Positions 1 through 9,342 of a stretch of 36,769 bases of DNA are shown piece after piece (the first letter of the stretch is position 1; every line of letters begins with the position of its first letter). The notes under the pieces were generated by a model, which was not told the origin of the DNA, ran no database searches, and saw only the letters and a program-made list of their open reading frames with translations. The DNA comes from Capnocytophaga canis (lineage in GTDB: Bacteria > Bacteroidota > Bacteroidia > Flavobacteriales > Flavobacteriaceae). Position numbers and translations under genes: made by a program. The stretch covers positions 1-36,769 of the forward strand of contig NZ_CDOI01000175.1 of assembly GCF_000827555.1 (NCBI RefSeq), in the 5' to 3' direction.

Positions 1-9
1 CCCCCCCCC
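1..9. repeat. Nine-base C run (G run in the coding strand of the adhesin)
   Basis: The window opens with nine C, read as GGG GGG GGG (Gly-Gly-Gly) in frame after ...YEYEVV of the adhesin. The run may continue beyond the edge, so its length is a minimum. G runs of this size inside surface-protein genes are classic slippage sites, but the position at the very edge of the sequence could also be an assembly break. Confidence 0.6.
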
Positions 10-3000
10 TACCACTTCGTACTCATACGTACCCGCAGGAGAGGCTGTTACAGTGAATGTACCTTTACCTAAACAACTGTACATCACGGTGCTAACATTA
101 ACTTCTGGAGATGGAATATCTGTTATCGTAACAGGAATTGCAATTTCACATTTAGCACTATCTCTCACATACACATTTCCTGAACCGGATAAATATACAA
201 CATTTGAAGTTGTATAGCTACCACCTTCTGACTTATACATATAGCCCGTACCAGTTCCTCCGCTGACGTTATTAATATGAACTTTGTATCGTTTTGGTGA
301 ATTGGTAGTGTCGCACGATTTGTCTTCCACCACCCCAGCAAAAGCTTTCAACGTATTTTCATCTTCTCCTATTTCAATTGGATTGACATACGTACAAACT
401 CTTGAACCTTGTGTGATAATAACTTCTAGTTCATATTTCCCTTGTACAATTCCCTGAGCATAGATTCCAGAAGCGTTCTCAAATGTTTGCACCCGAGTTC
501 CACTTTGTAAACGATGTAATCGTGTGATTATGTCTTGAGGATGTGCTGTTGTAAACGTTACGGAAACAACTCCTGAAGTGTCTCCACAAGCTACGTTTTT
601 CACATTAATAGCATAGTCCGTAATCCCCTCTGGTCTAATCATTTCCCCTGGAGAAACCGTCTCGGCATAGGCTCCATTTGCGTCTTTTACAACGAAAATA
701 TATCTTCCCAGCTGAGTAACATGTACATCTTGATCCACTTGCACACTTCCCTCTGGAATGGTAGCAATGAATGCTGTATCAGGAATAGAAGTGTAATCAG
801 GATAACGTTGTACCCCATCTATTTTCCATATAGCGAAGCGATACGGTGCTTTTCCTCCTTGTGCCCCGAAGCGAACTTTTACATTATTACAGTCACTCCA
901 TGAAAGCACCGTTGCTGTAGTTGTCAGATTTTTTCGTTCTTCAACTGTTGCTCTCAATATTGTTGAACAATTAGCTATACTTCCTGATTTCACTTCAATA
1001 GTATAAGTTCCAGGAACTGAAATTCCTCTTACTGTAATGTCATGACCTCCGTTATATTGGTCGTAAGTTATAATATTAGCAGCATTACTACTATCCAGAT
1101 ACGTCTGTCCATTCGGATCTTTAATTGTATATTGATAAATTACGCCCTCGGTAGCCATCTTCACATTGAAATGTCCAGGTTGATAGTTGGTAATATGCCC
1201 CACAGGTTGTACAACTTCCCCTGACAATCCGTTCATAAACACCTCAAAATAATAGTGAGCTTCACAGCCATTGGCTGAAGAAACTTTCAATCGGTAGCGT
1301 CCAGCAGCATTAACTGTAAAAGAACTTCCTGTAGCTCCCGGAATAGCTTCCCAACAATCGTTATCATAGTTCTGACATCTGCCATCATTTGGCGGTGAAC
1401 AGGTTGCTCTAAAGCGTTGCCACTGAATGTTCGAATCGCGGAAATTTACGGTAATCACTTTGGAAGGTTCATTACATAGGATGAAATGACTCGTCCAACG
1501 TCCATCGGCGCCACAAGTAGCACCTCCGTTTGCCAATGCTCTGATAGGATCAGCCGTTAAATTTGAGCTAAACGACTCAAAACGAATAATTTCCTGACAT
1601 GTTACCGTAATGTTACCTCCAAGGGTAGGATCTGAACAGACCGTGGTTTTCTCCACCATGTACTCCGCTGCTTCTGTGGCTATATAGGAACTTCCTGTTG
1701 CTGATGGAATCTCTACTCCATTCTTGAACCATTTGTAGGAAGTAAAACCAGGTTTTGCTTTCAATTCTAACGAAGAACCAACACAGAATAACTCCGAACG
1801 AATGTCATTTTTCGTTGAAATTTGGATCGGATTAACTCCCGTTTTAGTTTGTATTCCCGCAGCACACAACTGATTATCTCTTTGATATTCAATTCGATAC
1901 TTAGCTCCAAACATATTCATACAAGGCGCTCCGATTTCTGCATAAGTTGCATTCATCGTAAGTGGAATATAGATAACTCTATCGCCACTATTACCTTTTA
2001 ATATCTCTTTTGGCAACACAAACGTGTAAACCCTACCAACATTGGTGTAAGTTGGCGTCTGGGGCAAAGTTGTAGGTTGATAGGTTGGAACACCTATATT
2101 AATATATGGATTAGCTGAAAAGTCGACTGTCAAAGTGGCGGTTGCCAAATCATCTAATCCCACATTTTTATATACTATTTTATATTGGAAGCCCTCATTC
2201 AATGCTAACTTACGATTCAATACATTTCCATTACCATCAATATAATCAGCTTGGATGTCTAACGCTAAAGCATTTGATTTAACCTCCACATTGAAAGTGC
2301 AAGTACTTGTATTCCCTGAAGTATCGGTGAAAACATAGGTTACGGTATGGACTCCAATCGTGAACCTATCACCGCTCTGATGGGTTTGCGTGTATGTGAG
2401 CCCACAAGTATCGGTAGCAGTTACTGTTCCCCAAGTCACAATCGCATCACACGAATTAGCTGAGGCATTTACTACAATGGGTGACGTTGGACACCCTGAA
2501 ATTACTGGAGCTGTTGTGTCAGGAATGAAAGCTACAGTTACAGGAGGGGTTAAGCCTACAGCAACACCACAGATTGAAGTATCTTTTAAGGTGTATTCTG
2601 CCTGAAACTGTGTACTTGTCATTACCGTTTGAGTGATAGTAGCTCCGGTTCCTATGCTTTCAAGAGAACCATCTGTTTTAATTTTAAACCATTCAATATT
2701 GAACAATACCTCTGAGCCACTAAAAGTCAATTTGACTACATCTCCGTTACAAGGATTTTGACTCTGTGGAGCAACAATAATTCTCGGAGGAGCATATGTA
2801 TCCGCTTTTACACGAACATCATAATTACTCACCGTACACTCATGACTCAATTTAACTATATAATCTCCATCGGGTAAATTCCTAAATACATGACTATCTA
2901 CCTCTGAATCAGCATCATATGTAGCAGACGCCACTTCTGTACCATCTTGTTTGTAAAGAGCGAAAGTTAAAGGATAGCGAATATGCTCTCTGTTTTGAAC

Positions 3001-5442
3001 ATAAACGATTGCCATACCTGTTCCAGCAGCTGTTCCACAGGAAGTTCCTGAGGCATTCACTTGCAGAGGCTCCGTTTTAGCAATCTTCAATTCTTTCTCG
3101 ATCTCCACTTGCAGTACCGACCCTCGGTGAATCTCTTGACCATTAGGACGTAGCGAATTGGCATATTCAGGAATCAATGTATATCCTGCCACTCCCATAA
3201 CATTGGTAGGAGCCAGAGGTTCCAGAATATAGTTTGAACCACTTCTTTTCCACACGGCATGTTTGTCATAAGAAAAACTATAGGCTCGGACGCGGTACTC
3301 TCCTGGCTCCAGTCCTGTAAATTTTCCTTTTGGAGCATTCATATCCAACCGCTGTGATGTAATCCATCTATAGGTTCCATTAGCATTTTTCTTTTCCAGG
3401 ATAATAGGAGCCCAAAGTACAGATCCTCTACGAAGATTACTTCCCATAGAGTATTCAATTTCAGAGGCTTCACAACCTAACACTGGCTTTACGTAATTTT
3501 CTCCCAGTGTCATTCCTTCATCAAAATTAATCTCTCTACTATACGTATCTCCACATCGGTCTTCTACTGTAATTCTATAAATTCCTTTAGGAAAATCCCC
3601 ATACATGACGTTGTTGTTTACAACCGCTTCATTAAGAATTGTCTTTTTCACAGGAAAAACAATACTTCGCTGATGCTCCACGCCATTGTCAAGCGGCAAG
3701 GAAGTGTTAAAAGTCATGGTATAAGTTCCTCCAGGAGGAATTGCTGGAGTCGCCCCTGGAACAGAAATAGGTTCAATAGTCACTGTTAAAGGATAGTTAA
3801 AACTTACCGCTGAAATCCATCTTCTGAACGATACGGTATTTTCAAACAATCCTCTACCCACATATAACGAATTAAAAAAATCCTGTATCTTAATCTGTGC
3901 TGAAGATTGGAAACTTAGCATACCTTGTGGAGCATAACATGATTGCGAACCTGTTTTTTTGTACACCACTTTATAATGACCTTCACCTATATTTGTCACA
4001 TCAACAACGTCATGACGGCTATTCCATACAAGAGTTGATTCTACATCATGAGGCATGTACAAAGGATGCCCTATAGGAATAGCAACTTGTGTCTTTCGTC
4101 TCCATCCTGTTGTAGCGTCAATATTTGCAGATCCTGTACCTTCCCACTTATAAATCTCAAAGTAGTACCCCTCCTTACCTTGATTGTACAACTCATCATC
4201 TGTCAAAAACAGTCCTAAATCTTGATACCATTCATACTTGTGATACCCTGCAGGATCGGCAGGATTTGCAGCATTAGGAAATTCTACTTTCTGATAGTAA
4301 GGAGCTACGTATAGCAATTTCCGATTTTGACATAACTCATCCAAATGAGAATAGTTAGCCATTCCAATAGGAGGACCTCCTCCCACTGTCCGTAAGTACA
4401 TTGGATCCATTGGGGTTAATACAAATTTTTCTTGAATAGGCTCTGTACCAATGTTTACAGTAACCTCAATCTCATCACCATCCTCAAACACATAGTCTGA
4501 GACAAAAGAGTTATATTCTTGTACAACATTGTAACCAGCGCTAAATGAAGAGGTGATATCATACTCAGCCTGTTCAACGACATTCCCCGAAGCATCTCTT
4601 TTAGTACGCTTTACAATGGCTACTCCCGAATTCTCCCTTATATATTTATGTACAGGAGCCATATTTCCATCATCTTCTCTTCGAATTCGGAAAGAGATTC
4701 GGCGTTTACAATCCATATTGGTTTGAATACGGGATTGCCCATCCATTTTCACAATTTTAACGCAATTCACTGCTAAGTCAACGGCAGGAATGGTTACACG
4801 TTCCCTACGAAGCTCACAGTTAGGCGTTGTACCTGTCATATCCTGAACATTGACAAACACTGGTTGATTTTCAGCCAATGGGTGTGTAGCATTCCCTTGT
4901 ACTGTAATGTTTAAGTCGGAATTTGCACTCGTCCGTGTAAAAATCTGTGCAGGAACAAGCACATTTCCTGACAAATCCGTGATTGACACAGCAAAACTAG
5001 GTCCTTTCCCTGTGTTTCTAACAATGGTAAAAGCCACCTTGGCATCATTATTATTATTACAAGACGGAGGTGTTATCTTCCATTTTATCAACTCTGTACT
5101 GGTGTAAGTAACAGCTATAGTTACAGTTTTAGGCTGAGATCGCACCCAACCATTTTCATTGATGACTGTAACGGTGTACACCCCAGGTTGCAATGACCCA
5201 AAAATATGTTCAGAAGAAGTAAACTCCTGTGTTTTAGTAGGCGGGACTCCTGGAACAGATGGTTGCTGAAGTTCTACGGTCAATTGTGCTGGGGCATAAT
5301 TCCCCGCCCCTAAACTGACTTTTAGTTTTGAGTCCGAATAGCAATCGCCTAACTCAGGCGTAACCGTGAAGTCATTCAATTCCTGTGACTTAGCGATAAA
5401 TGCTGTGAACAATAAAACAATTGTTAGTAAAAATCTATTCAT
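1..5442 (-). CDS. Giant secreted T9SS-type adhesin, N-terminal 1814 codons (3' end outside window)
   Basis: The minus-strand frame is open without a stop from the ATG at 5442 to the window edge; I read every codon. It begins with a Sec signal peptide (MNRFLLTIVLLFTAF, likely cleaved around residue 20). What follows is a long extracellular beta-sandwich protein rich in Gly, Thr and Val, with pairs of Cys marking units. A HYR (hyalin-repeat) module lies at about residues 980-1055, recognised by CDAIVTWGTVTATDTCG and the VTYVFTDTSGNTSTCTF-type ending. An Ig-like module (YKWFKNGVEIP) is near residue 1240. From about residue 1300 onward there are SprB-like units with GGKAPYRF-type motifs. Such proteins are exported by the type IX system and act as surface adhesins, sometimes in gliding. 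The sorting domain must lie off the left edge, so T9SS export is inferred. A promoter sits just upstream. No partner SprF gene is visible. Confidence 0.88.
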   Translation of the reverse strand, partial: MNRFLLTIVLLFTAFIAKSQELNDFTVTPELGDCYSDSKLKVSLGAGNYAPAQLTVELQQPSVPGVPPTKTQEFTSSEHIFGSLQPGVYTVTVINENGWVRSQPKTVTIAVTYTSTELIKWKITPPSCNNNNDAKVAFTIVRNTGKGPSFAVSITDLSGNVLVPAQIFTRTSANSDLNITVQGNATHPLAENQPVFVNVQDMTGTTPNCELRRERVTIPAVDLAVNCVKIVKMDGQSRIQTNMDCKRRISFRIRREDDGNMAPVHKYIRENSGVAIVKRTKRDASGNVVEQAEYDITSSFSAGYNVVQEYNSFVSDYVFEDGDEIEVTVNIGTEPIQEKFVLTPMDPMYLRTVGGGPPIGMANYSHLDELCQNRKLLYVAPYYQKVEFPNAANPADPAGYHKYEWYQDLGLFLTDDELYNQGKEGYYFEIYKWEGTGSANIDATTGWRRKTQVAIPIGHPLYMPHDVESTLVWNSRHDVVDVTNIGEGHYKVVYKKTGSQSCYAPQGMLSFQSSAQIKIQDFFNSLYVGRGLFENTVSFRRWISAVSFNYPLTVTIEPISVPGATPAIPPGGTYTMTFNTSLPLDNGVEHQRSIVFPVKKTILNEAVVNNNVMYGDFPKGIYRITVEDRCGDTYSREINFDEGMTLGENYVKPVLGCEASEIEYSMGSNLRRGSVLWAPIILEKKNANGTYRWITSQRLDMNAPKGKFTGLEPGEYRVRAYSFSYDKHAVWKRSGSNYILEPLAPTNVMGVAGYTLIPEYANSLRPNGQEIHRGSVLQVEIEKELKIAKTEPLQVNASGTSCGTAAGTGMAIVYVQNREHIRYPLTFALYKQDGTEVASATYDADSEVDSHVFRNLPDGDYIVKLSHECTVSNYDVRVKADTYAPPRIIVAPQSQNPCNGDVVKLTFSGSEVLFNIEWFKIKTDGSLESIGTGATITQTVMTSTQFQAEYTLKDTSICGVAVGLTPPVTVAFIPDTTAPVISGCPTSPIVVNASANSCDAIVTWGTVTATDTCGLTYTQTHQSGDRFTIGVHTVTYVFTDTSGNTSTCTFNVEVKSNALALDIQADYIDGNGNVLNRKLALNEGFQYKIVYKNVGLDDLATATLTVDFSANPYINIGVPTYQPTTLPQTPTYTNVGRVYTFVLPKEILKGNSGDRVIYIPLTMNATYAEIGAPCMNMFGAKYRIEYQRDNQLCAAGIQTKTGVNPIQISTKNDIRSELFCVGSSLELKAKPGFTSYKWFKNGVEIPSATGSSYIATEAAEYMVEKTTVCSDPTLGGNITVTCQEIIRFESFSSNLTADPIRALANGGATCGADGRWTSHFILCNEPSKVITVNFRDSNIQWQRFRATCSPPNDGRCQNYDNDCWEAIPGATGSSFTVNAAGRYRLKVSSANGCEAHYYFEVFMNGLSGEVVQPVGHITNYQPGHFNVKMATEGVIYQYTIKDPNGQTYLDSSNAANIITYDQYNGGHDITVRGISVPGTYTIEVKSGSIANCSTILRATVEERKNLTTTATVLSWSDCNNVKVRFGAQGGKAPYRFAIWKIDGVQRYPDYTSIPDTAFIATIPEGSVQVDQDVHVTQLGRYIFVVKDANGAYAETVSPGEMIRPEGITDYAINVKNVACGDTSGVVSVTFTTAHPQDIITRLHRLQSGTRVQTFENASGIYAQGIVQGKYELEVIITQGSRVCTYVNPIEIGEDENTLKAFAGVVEDKSCDTTNSPKRYKVHINNVSGGTGTGYMYKSEGGSYTTSNVVYLSGSGNVYVRDSAKCEIAIPVTITDIPSPEVNVSTVMYSCLGKGTFTVTASPAGTYEYEVVGGG

Positions 5443-5475
5443 AAATATGATATAATATTGAAACAATTAAGCACA

Positions 5476-5505
5476 CAAAGTTATATGTAAAATTCAGAAT
5501 TACAA
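5476..5505 (-). promoter_or_regulatory. Bacteroidota-type promoter of the left adhesin
   Basis: On the minus strand the sequence reads TTG, 19 bases, then TAACTTTG (plus-strand CAAAGTTA at 5476-5483 and CAA at 5503-5505). This matches the TTG-N19-20-TAnnTTTG consensus of the Bacteroidota housekeeping sigma factor. The -7 box ends 33 bases before the ATG at 5442, giving a short leader. Confidence 0.7.
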
Positions 5506-5728
5506 AAAAAATATTTCTACCAACTGACAATCTTACAAGAAAAAAAATCATAAATTAGTCCACAAAACACATTAAATTCACACCTATTTCTGATTTTCAT
5601 TGAATTAAAAACAATTTTGACACCACAAAAACTGATATTCATCAACAGAAAGCCCTTTCTATTTTTAACGTAGCTGACCTTTTTTTTAACATTCAATCTT
5701 TCCATTTTAACGAAACAGAAAATAGTTT

Positions 5729-5760
5729 TTTGCTTATTCTAAATTATTTGTATATCTTTG
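5729..5760 (+). promoter_or_regulatory. Promoter of the pncB operon
   Basis: TTTG at 5729-5732, then 20 bases, then TATCTTTG at 5753-5760, a full match to the Bacteroidota promoter consensus. It fixes the pncB start at the ATG at 5821, because an in-frame TTG at 5758 would lie inside the promoter itself. Confidence 0.75.
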
Positions 5761-5820
5761 CTGGGAGTCTACTACATTTCATTAAATTACACCATATTAA
5801 TATTATATATACATAAAAAT

Positions 5821-7005
5821 ATGTCGCAAGAAAATTACCGAGTTTTTAACTCCATCTTAGATAACGATTTCTACAAATTCACGATGCAGTGTGCTGTCGT
5901 TAAGCTATTTCCTAACACTAAAGGACGATACAAATTCATCAATCGTGGCAAACATGAATTTCCAGAGGGTTTTGCTCAAGCGATGCAACAATCTGTAAAT
6001 CAAATGTCTCAATTGAAACTTACCAAAGAAGAAAAGGCTTTTTTGAAAGCATCATGCCCATACCTCAACCCTGCGTACATTGACTTTTTAGAGGGATATA
6101 GGTATGACCCTTCAGAAGTAAAAATCACCCAAAACGGTAGCGATTTTCAAATGGAAGTAGAAGGACTTTGGTATCGTACCATTCTTTGGGAAGTGCCTTT
6201 GTTGGCAATGGTTAGCGAACTGTACTACAAATTGACGAATGCCACACAATGGAGCGATGGTCAAATCATTGAAAACACCATCGAAAAGGTAAAATTCTAC
6301 GAGAATTTAGGCGTTGTTTTTGCAGAATTTGGAACACGTCGGCGCCATTCGTACTATGTACATAACTTGGTTATGCAAACGCTTACTAAATCACAAAAAT
6401 ACAACTTTTCAGGTTCAAGTAACGTACATTTGGCTATGAAATACCAAGTGAAACCTATTGGTACACACGCTCATGAATGGTTTATGTTCCATGCCGCTGA
6501 ATATGGCTACAAAATGTCCAACGCCCTTTCATTGGAACATTGGGTAGATGTTTTCCGTGGCGACTTAGGCATTGCTCTTTCAGACACTTACACTACGGAT
6601 GTATTTTTCAAACAATTCGATAAAAAATTCAGTAAACTCTTTGACGGTGTACGACACGACAGTGGCGACCCTATTGTTTTTGCTGAAAAAACCATTGAAC
6701 ACTACAAAAAATTCGGCATTAATCCTCTGTCGAAATACATTATTTTTTCCGACGGACTCAATCCAGAGAAAGTAAAATCAATCGCTGAAGCATGTAAAGG
6801 AAAAATCGGAATTTCATTTGGAATTGGAACAAACTTAACCAATGACGTAGGACTTCGACCGATGAACATCGTAATGAAACTTACGGAAGTATTGACACGT
6901 GATAACGAATGGGTATCGACTGTAAAACTATCTGATGAACCTAACAAACATACGGGCGACCCGAGAATGATTGAATTAGCTAAAGAGCTACTTCAAATTA
7001 AATAA
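5821..7005 (+). CDS. pncB: Nicotinate phosphoribosyltransferase
   Basis: Converts nicotinate, PRPP and ATP to nicotinate mononucleotide in the NAD salvage (Preiss-Handler) pathway; cytosolic. The 394-residue product matches the length of the E. coli PncB subfamily (about 400) and aligns along its whole length by eye: LDNDFYKFTMQ at the N-terminus, ILWEVPLLAMVSE (121-133), FGTRRR (170-175), GTHAHEW (214-220, containing the His expected to be phosphorylated), RHDSGDP (278-284) and FSDGL. The start at 5821 is chosen because the promoter TATCTTTG ends at 5760 and family members begin close to the LDTD/LDND motif. It is the first gene of a likely operon with the small membrane protein (17-base gap), the Smr protein and carbonic anhydrase. 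A functional link between them is not obvious. Confidence 0.95.
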   Translation: MSQENYRVFNSILDNDFYKFTMQCAVVKLFPNTKGRYKFINRGKHEFPEGFAQAMQQSVNQMSQLKLTKEEKAFLKASCPYLNPAYIDFLEGYRYDPSEVKITQNGSDFQMEVEGLWYRTILWEVPLLAMVSELYYKLTNATQWSDGQIIENTIEKVKFYENLGVVFAEFGTRRRHSYYVHNLVMQTLTKSQKYNFSGSSNVHLAMKYQVKPIGTHAHEWFMFHAAEYGYKMSNALSLEHWVDVFRGDLGIALSDTYTTDVFFKQFDKKFSKLFDGVRHDSGDPIVFAEKTIEHYKKFGINPLSKYIIFSDGLNPEKVKSIAEACKGKIGISFGIGTNLTNDVGLRPMNIVMKLTEVLTRDNEWVSTVKLSDEPNKHTGDPRMIELAKELLQIK

Positions 7006-7022
7006 TTAAAAATGAAATCACT

Positions 7023-7289
7023 ATGAAAAATAAGTGGATTTATTTACTGATGGCACTCGGTGCTACGATGGCATTTACACGTTCATTTTTTAAGGGTTAC
7101 GAACAGCTTCTGCTCATCGGAGGGATGGCTTTACTGATGTTTGGAATTTACAATATTTCAAGAAAATTGAATTCAAAAACGTCTGATCCCTACCCTATGC
7201 CTCAGAAAGAAAAAACCATACCCTACCCTCACTCTAAAATAGAGAGTGAGGTAAAGACCGAAACACAGCAACAACAAGAAAAGAAATAA
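7023..7289 (+). CDS. Small two-TM membrane protein of unknown function
   Basis: An 88-residue protein. Two hydrophobic segments (about residues 5-20 and 28-45) are separated by a short basic loop (RSFFKGYE). A polar C-terminal tail rich in Pro, Lys, Glu and Gln ends in a Gln run (TETQQQQEKK). The topology suggests a hairpin in the inner membrane with the tail in the cytosol. It follows pncB by 17 bases and precedes the Smr gene by 26, so it is probably co-transcribed. I do not recognise a family. The ATG at 7023 is the first in frame after pncB. Confidence 0.75.
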   Translation: MKNKWIYLLMALGATMAFTRSFFKGYEQLLLIGGMALLMFGIYNISRKLNSKTSDPYPMPQKEKTIPYPHSKIESEVKTETQQQQEKK

Positions 7290-7315
7290 ACGAACAGAAT
7301 AAGATTAGCTAAAAA

Positions 7316-7849
7316 TTGAATATAGGTGACCACATAGAAGTTTTAGACGATACTATTCGGGGAAAAATCGTTAAAATTAAAGATCAAGAAGCTACAATTT
7401 TAACTACTGATGGCTTTGAATTGATATTTCTACTTTCGGAATTGGTAAAAATCAATGAAAACAACATGATTCGCGTACCTATTTCAGATATGAATCATGA
7501 TTTTCTAGCTAAGAATATCGAAAAAAAGAAAAAAATCATTCCACGGAAAGATAAAAAAATCCCACCAATGGAAGTAGATTTGCACATTCACCAACTCACC
7601 AATTCCACCAAAAATATGACTAACCACGACATGCTTACCCTACAACTAGAAACGGCTCGTCGGCAACTGGAATTTGCTATTGAAAAACGTATTCAGAGAG
7701 TAGTTTTCATCCATGGTGTGGGCGAAGGTGTTCTACGTACAGAATTGGAATATTTATTAGGAAGATACCCCGTAAAATTCTACGATGCAGAGTATGCAAA
7801 ATATGGCATTGGAGCTACGGAAGTGTATATTTTTCAAAACGCTAATTAA
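7316..7849 (+). CDS. DUF2027/Smr-domain protein (MutS2-like C-terminal domain)
   Basis: The 177-residue protein has an N-terminal small beta-barrel-like region (MNIGDHIEVLDD...GKIVKI, about 1-55), a Lys-rich linker (67-82) and a C-terminal Smr domain (about 85-175). The domain shows the VDLHIH motif (87-92) and HGVGEGVLR (133-141, the HGxGxGxLR signature). Smr domains bind or cut nucleic acids and occur at the end of MutS2; recent family work ties some to RNA cleavage at stalled ribosomes. The actual role here is unknown. The start is a TTG at 7316, two codons after an in-frame stop, and it gives the family-typical MNIGD beginning. It is the third gene of the pncB operon. Confidence 0.85.
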   Translation: MNIGDHIEVLDDTIRGKIVKIKDQEATILTTDGFELIFLLSELVKINENNMIRVPISDMNHDFLAKNIEKKKKIIPRKDKKIPPMEVDLHIHQLTNSTKNMTNHDMLTLQLETARRQLEFAIEKRIQRVVFIHGVGEGVLRTELEYLLGRYPVKFYDAEYAKYGIGATEVYIFQNAN

Positions 7850-7872
7850 CAATAGCTTAAAACCAAAAACAG

Positions 7873-8538
7873 ATGCTAAATTCATATGACGATATTTTCA
7901 AAAACAACAAAAAATGGGTAGAAAAAAAACTGAAGGAAAACCCGAGCTTTTTTAAAGAATTAGCAGAAACTCAAAACCCTGATTATCTGTACATTGGCTG
8001 TTCCGACAGTCGTGTTACGGCAGAAGAACTTATGGGGATGAAACCAGGCGAAGTTTTTGTACATCGAAACGTAGGAAATATCGTTAACAATATTGACATG
8101 AATGTAGCTGCTGTGATTCAGTACGCGGTTGAGCATCTGAGAGTTAAACATATTATTGTCTGTGGGCATTATGAATGTGGCGGAGTGAAAGCTGCAATGA
8201 TTCCACAAAACATGGGATTGCTAAACCCTTGGCTAAGAAACATTCGTGATGTTTATCGTTTACATCAAGTTGAACTGGATCGCATTGATGATGAACAACT
8301 TCGCTACGATCGTTTGGTGGAACTCAACGTACAAGAACAGTGCATAAATGTCATCAAAATGGCGTGTGTGCAAGAGCGATATATCATTGAAGAGTATCCA
8401 ATTGTTCATGGATGGGTTTTTGATCTGAAAAATGGCAATCTAATCGACCTTCAAATTGACTACAAACGGATTATGAAAGACATCCAAAAAATCTATGATT
8501 TGACCAATTGCAAATGGATGATGCAACACAAAAAATAA
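7873..8538 (+). CDS. can: Beta-class carbonic anhydrase
   Basis: Interconverts CO2 and bicarbonate in the cytosol, supplying bicarbonate for carboxylations. The 221-residue protein closely resembles E. coli Can (220 residues). Zinc ligands and active-site residues are visible: IGCSDSRV (Cys43, Asp45, Arg47) and CGHYECGG (His99, Cys102), with the flanking VFVHRNVGN and LNPWLRNIRD segments intact. The ATG at 7873 follows the Smr gene by 23 bases, so it is the likely last gene of the pncB operon. It converges with the HAD gene, with only 15 bases between stop codons and no obvious terminator. Confidence 0.95.
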   Translation: MLNSYDDIFKNNKKWVEKKLKENPSFFKELAETQNPDYLYIGCSDSRVTAEELMGMKPGEVFVHRNVGNIVNNIDMNVAAVIQYAVEHLRVKHIIVCGHYECGGVKAAMIPQNMGLLNPWLRNIRDVYRLHQVELDRIDDEQLRYDRLVELNVQEQCINVIKMACVQERYIIEEYPIVHGWVFDLKNGNLIDLQIDYKRIMKDIQKIYDLTNCKWMMQHKK

Positions 8539-8553
8539 TTAAAACACAATATA

Positions 8554-9342
8554 TCAACTAATTAACTCTAATATTTTCCAAGGAACTCCACTATCATTGT
8601 TATCATAGTCGGTAATGAAAGAAGCTATTTTCTTTACTTCTTCATGTGCATTTTTCATCGCATAACTGAATTTAGCTTGTGCCATCATTTCAACATCGTT
8701 CATCTGATCGCCAAAAACCAAGGTTTCTTCTGGAAGAATTCCCCACATTTTTTGTAAAATAGACACAGCAACCCCTTTATTTACCTCCTTGGCTGTAATG
8801 TCAAGCCACATATCCCCTGATATAACCACTTTAAAATCACATTCATAAATTTTCAATTTAGGGTACGAATTCTGTTGTGAACCTTTTTCATCACAAACAG
8901 TCACTTTCAATATGTCATCATCTACCATATTAAAATCTGTAACATGTTCAATAGCTGGATAATGAAGATAAATTTCCTCGTAAAGTCGGATATTTTCTGT
9001 TTTCACATAAGCCTTTCTTTTACCACAAAGAGCCACCGCAATCCCCTCTATGGATTCACAAGTTTCTAAAATTGGCTTCAACAAAGTTTTTTCAATTGAA
9101 TTTTCGTGCAACACTTTATCTTGATATTTAACCAAAGCACCGTTGTCAGAAGCAAAAGCTATCTGTTGTTGAATCGGTGCAAACAACTGCTCTAAACTCT
9201 GTATTTGTCGTCCACTTGCCGCACAAAATCGTATATCTTTTTGTTGAATCAATTTAAAAACTTCCCAAAAAAGAGGTGGAATTTCTTTGAATTTATTGAC
9301 CAAAGTTCCGTCAATATCGGATACAATTAATTTTATCATCAT
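8554..9342 (-). CDS. Cof-type HAD-IIB phosphatase
   Basis: The 262-residue haloacid-dehalogenase hydrolase belongs to the Cof/sugar-phosphatase (IIB) group. Motif I is VSDIDGTL (nucleophile Asp9, acid Asp11), motif II is around CAASGRQ, and motif IV is FGDQMNDVEM (Asp212, Asp216). The intervening C2 cap contains CDEKGSQ and KVVISGD. The family dephosphorylates sugar phosphates, pyridoxal phosphate or flavin precursors; the substrate cannot be read from sequence. Two Met codons in tandem (9342 and 9339) are both possible starts. The gene stands alone on the minus strand, and I see no strong promoter match upstream, only a loose TATATTTA. Confidence 0.93.
   Translation of the reverse strand: MMIKLIVSDIDGTLVNKFKEIPPLFWEVFKLIQQKDIRFCAASGRQIQSLEQLFAPIQQQIAFASDNGALVKYQDKVLHENSIEKTLLKPILETCESIEGIAVALCGKRKAYVKTENIRLYEEIYLHYPAIEHVTDFNMVDDDILKVTVCDEKGSQQNSYPKLKIYECDFKVVISGDMWLDITAKEVNKGVAVSILQKMWGILPEETLVFGDQMNDVEMMAQAKFSYAMKNAHEEVKKIASFITDYDNNDSGVPWKILELIS

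Larger units (their letters stand above)
5443..5820. other. Divergent intergenic region between adhesin and pncB
   Basis: This very AT-rich region of about 380 bases holds two back-to-back promoters, one for the adhesin (5476-5505, minus) and one for pncB (5729-5760, plus). I see no convincing gene between them; a 62-codon minus-strand frame is compositional. There is no clear operator symmetry. Confidence 0.7.

Noticed and set aside
5517-5705. 62-codon minus-strand frame in the adhesin-pncB gap
   Set aside because: Lys/Phe/Cys-rich composition typical of AT-rich non-coding DNA, no homology recognised, and it lies upstream of the adhesin promoter with no promoter of its own.
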